DNA of 64,000 nt from Membranipora membranacea. Taxonomy: Eukaryota > Bryozoa > Gymnolaemata > Cheilostomatida > Membraniporidae. Location of the stretch: NCBI GenBank assembly GCA_914767715.1, contig OU612071.1:4962001-5026000 (forward strand). The letters run 5' to 3'. Position numbers and translations under genes: made by a program. Positions 13,401-23,800 of this stretch are shown here, in pieces; within the stretch, counting starts at the first letter, position 1, and the number at the start of each line of letters is the position of its first letter. The notes beneath the pieces are model-generated. The model made no database searches, was not told where the DNA came from, and was given only the letters and a program-made list of their open reading frames with translations.

Positions 13401-16400
13401 TCAGATAGACTGTTAAAACCCTGCTGTCTCTTACCAAACACGAACACCCTGACGCCGGCAGCCCTCAGGTCGTCTCTGATCTCACACACTGCTGACACCA
13501 TGTCAGGATCTGTAAAGAGATCGCAGTAATGATTGAGAGATACATTTTAATAAGATAGCGGGTGATCCAGAGCACCCACCTTTTAACAGAGTTATCCTCT
13601 CGTCTTAACTCGATTTTCGGACCTAAGATCTGCAAGACTTGAGACTTGAGAAAGTCATGTTTTCCATCCTTGATGTCCTATTTTAATAACATACAACTCA
13701 TGATTCTGGATGTATAAATACACCGAAACTGAAATGTTAAGTTTCATTGATGTGGTATGGTAAATCATAAGGTCAAGTGTTAGATTCCTAGCTGATCTCG
13801 GTGGTGTCAAGAATGGCATCCGATATCAAATTCTCCTATGCAAGGTAACAGTATACAGTCCCTACACCGTACTGATACAGAAAAAATCAAGTAAAATCAC
13901 GATTCCGCACAAGGTATCGCAGGGGAGCAGGCCTATAAATGAAGTTTTTTGATACAGCATTTTAAAAGCAACATTTCATAGCAAAAACACCTGGTATCTT
14001 AAACCCTAGGCTGCCTGATAAAGTGCCTGTGATTAGCAGGCCAGCCACTTGATATTCATAAATAATATATGTGTAGCAAAACTCTCTGCCTTAGAACAGT
14101 TAGGTCCACATGTTCACCACTAGTCATGTACAGTGTAAGGCATGAAGTAATAACCAATCATATCCTGCGAATGCAAAAAACCCACCAATCAGAGCCTCTG
14201 GACTTACCATCATCCACTATGATATATTTACAGGCTCCCTCCTTTACACAGTGAATCAGAGACTTAGTTCTTATGTTTGTGTTGAGTAGACTGGCAGTGA
14301 CATACAACTTCAGACATGCTGAAATATATAATATTATAAAAACACATACTATGCATAATAAATATAGATGTGCTGAGATATATAGCAAAAAATATACATA
14401 ATATGCAAAATAATCATAAACCTGCTGAAATATATAGAGGAATACACTTGGTATGAAACAATGACAGGGCAGTTCTAGCCTCTCAAATGAATAGGAAACT
14501 AAATTTGTAAAACTGTTCCACACGGAAGGATATGTAATGCAAGACCATTATATAACCTATGGATGAAGTGTTTAAAACCACAATTACCTAAAATTATCAG
14601 CTTGGTGTTTCAATGGACAAAATTGATTCAATATTGCTCACTCAGAATGTATATAGTTCCGTTAATGACTGGGTGATTTTGAATCAAGCACCCTGTTGAA
14701 AGATCCTTGTTTTTTTTAACAAATTATTGTAACAAATTCACTTGATGCTTTTACTATTATTTTGGTTTTGCATGGTCCCAAATGTCTTATTCGGTGACAA
14801 ATTTATATTATATATATATTTATATATATACATATATATAAAATAATTTTCATACTAAGAAATTAAGTTTTTGTTTTGTGGAATCCTGTGCATTTTGCAG
14901 GGAAAGGTAACTCCAAATGCTACGCAACAGTATGAAATTTCTTGCAGACCAGCCATGAAGTCTGGGCGTCCCCAGATGTTCCATCTTGGCAAAGAGAGAA
15001 AAATATAAGTTAAACTAGACTCACCATAGAAGCTGAACATGTACTCAGGCTTGTTCTTCATAAATATAGCCACCCCCTCTCCATATCGTACATCCATCGT
15101 ATGTAGAGCTCGAGCTACTTGATTGGTCCTAGCATTCATCTCAGCAAAAGTGTAACCTGTAGAAGATTTAGAGAAGTGTAACCTGTAGAAGATTTAGAGT
15201 CAGCCTTCGCTATCTTTATTGTATCACTTATGCCCAATTCTTGAACATCTCTTTTTGTGAGGAACAAATCAGGATTGCTGTCGTTACAATCACAAATATT
15301 TCTCTCTGTCTGAAGACTGAGAAACAGAGGTGCCTTAAGGTAGCGGCCGTCATATTCGGCGCCAAGTTGCTCTCAGTTTGTGGGAATGTCAGCGCATCTC
15401 GGGATCGGTGCCGAGAAACTCCAACACTTGCGTGTTTGAGGTCAGGTGCTCTGACTAACTTAGCTACCTCTTACTCCCGATATGACTTGTAGTCTTGTAA
15501 CACTTTTTAAATCATTTTTCATGAGATTTATCATAGATGGTATCATGCACTATAACAGTTATAAGAAAGATTGCTGAGTCAACTGGTCTTGAACACGGTC
15601 AAAACTAGTTGTATTCTGATTGCTTCACTATTTTTTACTTCTCTGTAAAGCCAAACATTTGACCTATCATCGCTGGAGACTTTCAAGAATGATCGATCGA
15701 TCATGATGAATTGAATCATTCTGACAATCTAAGATTTTCGTAGTTGGAAACAGGCCAAAGGTTGTCATAGTGATTAATGTGGCTTTAATGAGGTAGAAAA
15801 AGGAAAATTTTTCTCAAATTGAGAGCTTTAGAGAAAATACAATTGCGAGGACAAAACTGTGCATTTATAAATCATCTAATATATACTCAGTGGTCTGCAG
15901 TTGTACTGTTTTTGAGTGGTGCGGTGGCTGAACATTTCGCTGAATGTTAGCTTCACACATTTGAATGTTTTAATCACTTTACAAATCACACAAAGGAAAA
16001 ATCCAAGATTGATTCCCGGCGCCAGCAGTCATTTCGGATTTGGTACTGGCACACCGTTTATCCTAGCCAGGTACTTGAGCGGGACTGAAAATACCAGAGG
16101 TCCACTGTGTGTTGACACAGCCCACATTCAGTAAGAAAAACACCCTCTACCTCTTTGATAAAAAGAGAGTAGCAGAGTAGGTTCACACGGCCACCAAAAC
16201 TAAAGCTGGGTCGGTGCAACGACATTTCGAACTGAATCCCGGCTTGAATGCATTCACGGGTCTCAAATACTAGAGTGATGGTCAAAATACTGCCGGCTCC
16301 TGGACTGAACCTGAGACCTTGTGCACTACAGTCCACGATCTTAACCACGATCTTAACTACTATGCTATGGATTTTATGAGACAATTGGTGGAAATAGAGA

Positions 16401-18711
16401 CTATACCGTGATAAAACACATAGCTATTACTCATGCTTTTGCTGTGATTATTATGAACGGCTTACAACACTACATAAAGCTTTCTTCAGACATCTATAAT
16501 TCAATAAATACCTGCCAGAATTTGATGAAACTTGGTCTCAACATAGTTCATTATGTCTATATGATATATTACAAACTGAATCAAACTTGACATGTACTAT
16601 TAGCTAATTGCACTAGTGGTTAGTGGATGAATATCCATCATTCTTTTAAATTGTGATATCTGAAGACAGTGGAGGAGTGCAATTAGCTAATAGTACATAA
16701 ATTGAATCGAAAATCATCAAAATCCATATCGAAAACAAGAATCGAATTGAATTAAACTGAACGTAGTGGGTCCGAATCGAAGTCGTATCGAACCAAAACC
16801 CGTGGCCGTGTGAACAGTGCTAGTGCGACTTTTGGTCCAAGTATCTGTACCCAAGAGAGGATAATTCTCTCCGCTTTATGCGTTATGCTTGGAAAAACTG
16901 AAAATAAAGGATCGGGATTCCCTAAACAAGGCTTCTTTTGGGATACCTGCTAGTTAAAACCCTCAAATTGGCTTTGGATAACTGGTACGTAGCATTGTAG
17001 TATCAACCACTTTCTTAGGTAACAATGGAATGCTATTACTAGTCATCCATGGCACAGTTTGAACGACTTAACTGATGATGCGCCAAATAAAAGTCTAGCC
17101 TAGCGAATCCCAATAATTTATTATAATTTTTCCAATGCAAGACACAAAAACGCTTTAGCTAGTGATGTGTTAAAAATCGAATCCACAATCAAAATATAAG
17201 TGATGCAGTCTGAGCTGCCCAGACTCTTGGTCCCCGCCCAATGCACATCCCCCCTGGCCGGCAAATCTTGTCTAAACCCAACATGCTAAAGAACACTCAC
17301 ACTGGTCCTTGAACAGTAGGTAAGGTTTATCAGCTCTGTCTACTGCTCGCTGCTCGAGTCTGATAGCAGGATCGGTGAGGATACACAGCGGCTCCATAAC
17401 GGCAAGCATTCTTCTCTTGCTCTGTGAGATAAAAATGAATGGATGAGAAGACAACTCCCGAGTAAAGAATAGCGGGCGTGCTTATAAGTGCCATCAACAA
17501 ATTCTTTTTTAGGGATGGTGAGATGGTAAGATTGCAAAATGACACAATCGGATAGCACTTGCTATTCGCTGCCAGGTTATTGGTGCCACAGGAGTTGTGG
17601 GCCCGATTCCCGCTGGGGAAGCTTTCAAAGGTTGAATGTTCCGGCCCCCAGCGCCCTTGGGTGCATACCTCTCCTGCACTAGAATATCGATAGATTAGTC
17701 GATTGAACCAGAATTGAGAAGTCCCATGTTTGATTCCCAGCACACCTCAAATGCATCGGTGCCACAACAGTTACACAGTCTGTAAACCCGAACTGATACA
17801 GAAAAAAACCCATGTACCATCAAAGTTTCTCAAAAGGCATCAACAGGGTAGCGAGACTTTAAATAAACGTGGGTATTTTCAACTTTAATATTTCATAATC
17901 ATCAACTGTTTGTCTGTCTGTTTGTTGTCTACTTACTAGTCAATGTGTTGGCTCTGATATGATTGGCTGTTGGATGGAAAAAATAGCCAATGTCTGGCCA
18001 CAGAAAGCCCCTAATGAGATATAATGAAAGTGAAACTGAATTATGTAACATTCATCATAATATTTATTGGTACCTTCAGGAAAGTACCATCTGGCCTGGC
18101 ATTGGCTCTTTCTCACCAACGAGCCAATCAGAGCCAACACATTGGCTCTTTCTCACCCACCAGCCAATCAGAGCCCACACATTGGCTCTTTCTCACCCAC
18201 CAGCCAATCAGAGCCCACACATTGGCTCTTTCTCACCCACCAGCCAATAAGAGCCCACACATTGGCTCTTTCTCACCCACCGGCCAATCAGAGCCAACAC
18301 ATTGGCTCTTTCTCACCCACCAGCCAATCAGAGCCCACACATTGGCTCTTTCTCACCCACCAGCCAATCAGAGCCCACACATTGGCTCTTTCTCACCCAC
18401 CAGCCAATCAGAGCCCACACATTGGCTCTTTCTCACCAACCGGCCAATCAGAGCCAACACATTGGCTCTTTCTCACCCACCAGCCAATCAGAGCCCACAC
18501 ATTGGCTCTTTCTCACCCACCAGCCAATCAGAGCCAACACATTGGCTCTTTCTCACCAACCAGCCAATCAAAACCAGCACATTGGCTCTTCTCACCCATC
18601 AGCCAATCAGAGCCCACACTTTGACTATCTACTTACAAACTCAGCATCAAACTCATCCCACGATATATCACGATTCATGATATCAGTGGTGACCATCTCA
18701 TCAGAGGACAT
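4411..18711 (-). CDS. SLC27A-like: Long/very-long-chain fatty acid transport protein (SLC27 family acyl-CoA synthetase)
   Basis: Coding exons (gene order): 18637-18711, 17301-17421, 15025-15156, 14208-14318, 13354-13509, 12657-12723, 11687-11826, 10945-11034, 9675-9749, 8559-8710, 7652-7846, 6991-7094, 6005-6165, 5017-5132, 4411-4551. All have GT-AG borders and phases add up to 612 codons (611 aa), close to vertebrate FATPs. SLC27 proteins activate long and very-long-chain fatty acids to acyl-CoA with ATP, coupling to uptake at membranes. Seen here: AMP-binding motif [12 protein letters not shown] (about residues 208-219), LPLYH (exon 7), [17 protein letters not shown] across exons 8-9, GNGLRRDIW then EFYGATDGN (about 323-353), NTGDL (about 449), [15 protein letters not shown] (about 464-479) and ARPVFIR...LTGTYKHQ near the C-terminus. 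Oddities: EFYGATD rather than ATE; no N-terminal transmembrane segment upstream of the chosen ATG, which is preceded by an in-frame TAG in the putative upstream exon. Which SLC27 paralogue it is cannot be told. Confidence 0.95.
5229..5284. repeat. 14-bp GC-rich tandem repeat, four copies
   Basis: Four copies of CCGGAGCGGTGGGR in a strongly AT-rich context, within the intron between SLC27 exons 13 and 14. The units differ by one base (G/A) in an alternating way. Confidence 0.9.
6690..6980. repeat. CCAAT-family repeats, about 65-bp units, abutting the SLC27 intron-12 donor
   Basis: Four diverged units each contain ATTGGCT..., a pyrimidine stretch (ctctccctccaacc), then AGCCAATCAG and TGACCTAGC. 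The array ends with ccaatcaga at about 6968-6976, only nine bases short of the splice donor at 6985-6990 (minus strand) of the exon 6991-7094. The same sequence family occurs at 18101-18620 and 35310-35367. Confidence 0.8.
7464..7625 (+). repeat. tRNA-derived SINE, near full-length copy
   Basis: The head contains GGTAGCTCAGTTGGTTAGAG (A box) and GGGTCCAAATCCC (B box), tRNA spacing about 45 bases apart, followed by a non-tRNA body with gagagcaacttggcgcc. Three more copies lie at 15327-15482, 23553-23647 and 61786-61940, all in the opposite orientation. The body is shared with the copies at 15.3 and 61.8 kb, which makes a repeat family rather than a functional tRNA gene. It sits in SLC27 intron 11, ending about 20 bases from the donor at 7646-7651. 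Confidence 0.85.
11275..11344. repeat. Perfect 27-bp inverted repeat (hairpin) in SLC27 intron 7
   Basis: Left arm 11275-11301 and right arm 11318-11344 are exact reverse complements around a 16-base loop. A second inverted pair flanks it: aaccactgctgacacagctgtgc near 11085-11107 mirrors gcacagttgtgtcagcagtggtt at 11341-11363, so the whole 11.08-11.37 kb block is a nested foldback, probably a non-autonomous DNA transposon. Confidence 0.88.
11641..11686 (-). repeat. Donor-like repeat at start of SLC27 intron 7
   Basis: On the minus strand the intron begins GTGAGTCAAGTTGA and, about 34 bases on, has GAG followed by GTAAGTCAAGTTAA: the first 12 intron bases are nearly repeated, with related AAGTTAAGTGAAGTGAG between. 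The inner copy is an equally good or better 5' splice-site match. Confidence 0.7.
12319..12532. mobile_element. TIR element (MITE), copy A with 8-bp target duplication
   Basis: About 214 bp with long imperfect terminal inverted repeats: the left end reads cattctgacattgag...acatgtctatctctgatt, and the right end is its mirror, ending in tcatcagtgtg. It is flanked by an exact 8-bp duplication, ACCAAAAT at 12310-12317 and 12533-12540 (one base separates the left copy from the terminus). An 8-bp duplication fits hAT-like transposons; no transposase is present. Five relatives occur in this window. Confidence 0.85.
15148..15199. repeat. 26-bp direct duplication covering a splice acceptor
   Basis: 15148-15173 and 15174-15199 are identical. 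The unit contains the SLC27 exon-3 acceptor (CTTCTACAG before GTTACACTT), so there are two identical acceptors 26 bases apart. Only the downstream one (exon end 15156) keeps the reading frame; using the other would add 26 bases and shift frame. Confidence 0.92.
15327..15482 (-). repeat. tRNA-derived SINE copy (reverse orientation)
   Basis: Shares the body gcgccaagttgctctcagttt and a degenerate tRNA-like head (TAGCTAAGTTAGTCAGAGCACC on the minus strand) with the copy at 7464-7625. The A and B boxes are partly decayed. It lies between SLC27 exons 2 and 3. Confidence 0.75.
16290..16375 (-). repeat. tRNA-like repeat remnant
   Basis: On the minus strand an A-box-like TAGTTAAGATCG and a B-box-like GGTTCAGTCC lie in tRNA-like order, with an internal 14-base duplication (TTAAGATCGTGG twice). 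Degenerate; likely a SINE head. Confidence 0.4.
18101..18627. repeat. 40-bp CCAAT-family satellite, 13 units, at the SLC27 intron-1 donor
   Basis: Thirteen head-to-tail 40-base units start at 18101 and recur every 40 bases to 18581, the last slightly shortened. Each unit has ATTGGCTCTTTCTCACCCAC and AGCCAATCAGAGCCCACAC, so ATTGGCT and AGCCAAT form an inverted pair within every unit. On the minus strand every unit carries GGTGG followed by GTGAGA, a good 5' splice-site match. The array ends about four to fifteen bases from the true donor at 18631-18636. Because 40 is not a multiple of three, the repeat is open in all plus-strand frames, creating spurious ORFs up to 218 codons. Confidence 0.97.
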
Positions 18712-19184
18712 TCTGTCTGCTATATCTGTTACTGAAAAGAAACAACATTCTTTAAGTTCAGAGTTGTCAGATCACTCATAACTTTGTTATGCCAAATTGC
18801 GTTCTAAGTTTGTTTACACTGCATCTAACTGAGATATACAAAGAGTACTACAGGCATCTGGGAAATCAACAATGATATACATGTCTTCCCAAAACACAAA
18901 AATAGCAATTTATATTACCAATACATTGCAGGAAAATCTCATCAGACATGGGAACAAGACTGAGTGGTTACGACAGGCAGCCTGTACAGTAGCCGCATTT
19001 TAAGATTCATGTCACAAATCTTCGGCAGGTGGTTGATAGCGCCGGCCTCAGCAAGATTAATTTTGCATTTCATCTCCAAAGGTAACAATCCTAAAACAAG
19101 CTGTATTGTTGCTTATGTTTTATTCTTTCAGTCATGTAGTCTAGGTGTAGGTAGGTATGCAGGTATAATTGCAGATGTACTCAC

Positions 19185-19290
19185 CCTAGCAGATCTTCAC
19201 CTGTTTCTCTCCCCTTTCTATCCTGCCAAATATCTGTCAGGTGGAAACGAATTCTGTATAGATAATTATAGTGTTGTGATCCACAGTTGA
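19185..19290 (-). other. Possible 5' non-coding exon of the SLC27-like gene
   Basis: A strong donor (CTAGG followed by GTGAGT) lies at 19179-19184 on the minus strand, upstream of the first coding exon, whose acceptor is TTTCTTTTCAG ending at 18732. Joining the two places TAG in frame just before the coding exon, consistent with a 5' UTR exon and the ATG at 18709-18711. The upstream boundary given is arbitrary; no core promoter motif is clear. Confidence 0.35.
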
Positions 19291-20747
19291 TGTTATGATG
19301 CCCTGTGACTTTCTGCACACTGCGATAACAAACTAGCAAGTAGAGATTATTCAGTAGTACAGTAAAGCATCCTGAGCTCCAAGGCACAAGCGACCGACCA
19401 TCAAACAACTAGCTTATCTCAATGCATGCAAGGTCAATGCAGGGGTGTATTATATTCTTTGATAAACCCCTAACAATTGGTCTGCAAAATTATATCATCC
19501 TTCTGGTATTAATGTCAACAGCATGTAAAACACACTTTGAATGGGTCAGTTTGTGCGCTGAGTTATATGGAACTGTTGGGTTATTCGTACAATTCTTGAA
19601 GCAATTGAGGGGTGAATTGAATGTATCATCTTCTGCTTCACTCGATCCATGTGATACCAGCTATATTGCAGGTTAAGCCGCTGCATTTTTTGCGCTCATC
19701 AAATTACTGCTCATCCCATACAAAGGCACTTTAACTACTCAACATGTTTTGTTTGTAAGCTTCCAGCAGTGGCGCTGTGTTGTCATGACAGGCCAATTTT
19801 GAGCTCGATGCATCAAAGCTTAACCTTATCTAGGGGTACGCTATCCACTCCTGTATTTATCTGAGCCTTGAAGCAGACTTAGCACTGCTATATAGTGTCA
19901 ATATTCGCTTATCAATTGTTGGCACGCCCCCAACTTTGACAAGTCTGATGTACTATGACCTACAGTTATGCTATGAGTTAAATATTGGGACACCCGATAT
20001 CAGTCATTTAATGTGCGCTGCTATCATTGGCTAGGGCTGTACTAATGCAGCTTTGTACCTCAACGTTTCAATGATTTATTTTGATTTTTGAAAATACGTT
20101 CATTGCATTGAGTTGCAGATTACTTGATATAGCTCATAGTTTAAATAAAAATATTGCCACGAAGGGTAATCCGGCTAAAATCTATTGTAAATGGTCTCAA
20201 CAGCCTCAACCTTTTCTCCCAACAAGCCTGTTGTATTCAGGTGTGATCGTAATGGGGGGGGGGGGGGGGAGGAGTGGGGTTCAAAGTATGACGGGCTATT
20301 GAACATCAACTCTCTGATGGTTTTTTGCTAAGATTGACTTTAGAATTTGCAAAAAATGTTACAGCTTCATAATGATTTCTTCAGGTTAACAGCAACCCCA
20401 AATAGGATAGTATTCGGGATTTGCATATATAGGTCCAGCTCTATCAAAAGCATCATTCACGTCCAAATTAAAATTGTCAAATATGCATAAAACTATGTGT
20501 ACCATTATGTGTATCGATCAATTAATCCGAACACACAACTTGATTTATGAGCAAAGGATCTACAATTTAACTTCCTCAAGTTGCATCGTTAGATAAATAA
20601 CCAGGTTAATTACGACATGGAATGGAATATATCAAAGACCAGCCTTAGAAGAAGTTAATATCGATATGTGAGAGAAAATTCTTCTATCAAACTTCCATTA
20701 GTTGCATTGTAGGACAAAAAGTTTGGTTATTTATGTCAAGTACAGAT

Positions 20748-20753
20748 TTTATT
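20748..20753 (-). terminator. Polyadenylation signal AATAAA of the ShKT gene
   Basis: AATAAA on the minus strand, about 73 bases after the proposed stop codon at 20826-20828, the usual position for a short 3' UTR. It supports 20826-20859 being the terminal exon. Confidence 0.6.
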
Positions 20754-20825
20754 TGGAACTTATCAAAGTTGTCTGATTATAACCACGTAACCATTTGACC
20801 TTGACTTTGACACAGAAGACAGGAG

Positions 20826-23800
20826 CTAGAAGCCGACCGGATCTAAAAGCCGACAGGAGCTGTCTGGGCTGCAGGCTTGTTAGGGAAGATTGTCTCAAGA
20901 GTGTTACAAGCTCTACAAAATAGACAGTAAATAATGAATAACATACAGTAACCTAATTGCAAAATTGGTCTATGTGGGTTGAAAGAGAGTTAGGAGTTGT
21001 CCAGTCATGATAAAGGGCGAGGCAACTCCAACCTTTTTGAGAACCGATTAGTTATTAAGAAAATGCAAATATGTAGGGAGGTGATATATTATTATGTTTA
21101 TTAAATGCTCTGTCTTATGACGCAAGATGATAGTTTATATTGGCATACGCTCCTCATGCCAGGTATCACATTGACAATATGTTCAACAGAGAGAACCTTA
21201 CACCTTCAGTATATTTATATATATAGATACCTATGTACAGTACATGCATAAATACTTACGCAGAGTATGTACAGTACAGTATAAATAGATACTTACAAAC
21301 AGTGTACATACTGACGTAGATGATATAGAGATATACTTACATACAGTTTAGATATGGATACTTAATACATATACACACACATTATACAGATAAATACTTA
21401 CGTAGAGTATGTACAGTACAATATAAATAGATACTTACGAGCAGTGTACATACTGACGTAGATGATAGAGAGATATACTTACATACAATTTACATATGGA
21501 TACTTAATACATATACACACACATTATACAGATAAATACTTACATACTGCATATAGCTACTTGGCCGCAGTGTATATACTCACATACTTACATGTAAAAT
21601 AGAGAGAGATACTTGTGTAGATTACAGTATATATATAGATACTAACCCGCAGTGTAGGCCTATATACTTACATAATTACATATACAAAAGAGAGAGACAC
21701 TTATGCGCAGTGTATATATTACATACTAACATATATAATAGAGAGAGATACTTACATAATGTATGTATTGTACAGTATATATATATAGATACTTTCAGTA
21801 CATGTGGATACTTACGTACTTATGTACTTACATATAATGATTATATAGATACTTACGCGCAGGATCTGAAGCAGTTCTCGTGCATCCAGTGGAAGTATAC
21901 ACTACCGATGTGACAGTGTCCTAACTTGATATGATAGGCACACTTAGTCTGACTAATAGTGTCCTTACATAGCTCTATAAACAAAGTGATAAACAGGTGT
22001 CATAAGATTCAACCCATTGTATACTCAGGTATCGAGAGAGAAGTACACAATAGTTTTTGTCATATTCTCCATCAATCGCCCTCCAGACATTAGATTTTCT
22101 AAAAGCCGGTTTTTCCTTAGAGGAGATACAATGTTGAAAAATCGCCATCTCACACAGGGTCAGGGGTCAGGGGTCATCGAAACAGGAGAATGTTTAATTT
22201 CCTGACATAAACTCAACTGTATAACTCTTTATCAATGTTAGGGCCAAATTATGTTATAAGAGAAGCGCAGAAAGTAATGAGGTGTCGGAAAATGAAATTT
22301 TAGATCAAATCACCCCTAGATGAGTATGACATCAATACCTCACTTGCAACAAGTGAATTATGTGATCAATAGAGTCAATTTAGTACGAGTACTTAACATG
22401 TACCCACCCCTCATCAATTGACCTGGGTCATCTTATCAAATTCTTTGTTATGTTACTAATGCTAATAGTGAATTTGATCACTATGTATCAATGACTGATG
22501 TCATAGCAAAACCATATCACATGATCATTGTGCCCCGGTCTAGCCTTAGGTCCTAGGATATTATGACTTTTTTAGGGGTTACGTGACAGGATTAGACTAA
22601 ATCACCCCGAGACAAGCTGAATTCTAGCCTTAGGTCCTAAGTAACAACGACTTACTAGGGGTGAGGTGTAAGGTTAGATTAAATCACCCTGACACAAGCT
22701 GAACTCTGGCCTTAAGTCCTAGGGTATTGGGACTTACTATGGGTGAGGTGAGAGGTTTAGATTAAGTCACCCCTAGACTAGCTGAATTCTAGCCCTAGAC
22801 CCTAGGATATAATGACTTACTAGGGGATGAGGTGACAAGTTTAGATTGAGTCATCCCTAGACTAGCTGAATTCTAGCCCTAGGTCCTAGAGTATTATGAC
22901 TTACTAGGGGGCGAGGTGACAGGTTTAGGTCTGTGATGGAGATCATCCTCTGAGAATTGTCCCAGGTGGATCAGAAGAGTGAACAACTCCTCAGTGGCTA
23001 CAGCTGTGGCAGTCTACAACAAAACAAGGCAGAATGTTTGGTTGGCATTTAGATTTGTTTGTCATCATAGTGTCGTTATCTGGAGGATAGGTCATTGTGA
23101 GTTGTCCCCTCTTTTGTCGTGGGGGATGACTCATGTGATCATGGGACATGGCTATGGTGAAGACTGCATGAATCAAGTTTTATTGTGATATATGTATATA
23201 TGGGCAGACCGTAGGGTCTGATATAACCAAGGGCCTTGATATAACCAAAAAAGAGTCAAAATATGATGATGTCTCCATGCTGATAAAATCAATGTTATGC
23301 GATGATATTTAGTTATCTAGGTTATGCAATCGTTGCTTGCGGCTTAGGAGTTTTAGTACACAGAAGGATGCAAGTGCAAGTTTGTCGCATTGCACTATTA
23401 AGCATTCACTAAGACAAGCCATTTAGAGACTTCGATTATGCATAACTGTAGATAAGGAAAAAATTTAAATACAAATATAATATAAATATAATATAATATG
23501 AACAATAAATATTATATCATACAAACATAAACATAAATATTGTATGAGCCCAGTAGTCAATAGACCGCAGCGGGATTCAAACCCGGGATCTCCAACGCTT
23601 GCGCATTAGAGGGCAGGTGCTCTAACCAACTGAGCTACCTCCTACTCTTATATTTTGTTATATTATATTTATGTTTTTATATATATTTATTATATATTTA
23701 ACACTTACCGATGAGTCCCCGGTACACTTGGCTGACTTGTACTGTGTATCCCTGTCAGTGACTGTGGCACATCCATTAGTATCATCTACTACAATTCTCA

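Noticed and set aside
14158-14523. 121-codon minus-strand ORF reading through SLC27 exon 14208-14318
   Set aside because: Only the central exon is SLC27 sequence; the rest is AT-rich intron that happens to be open.
18024-18680. Overlapping plus-strand ORFs up to 218 codons, rich in '[12 protein letters not shown]'-type repeats
   Set aside because: They are produced by the stop-free 40-bp satellite, which is open in every plus-strand frame, and lie antisense to the SLC27 gene's first intron.
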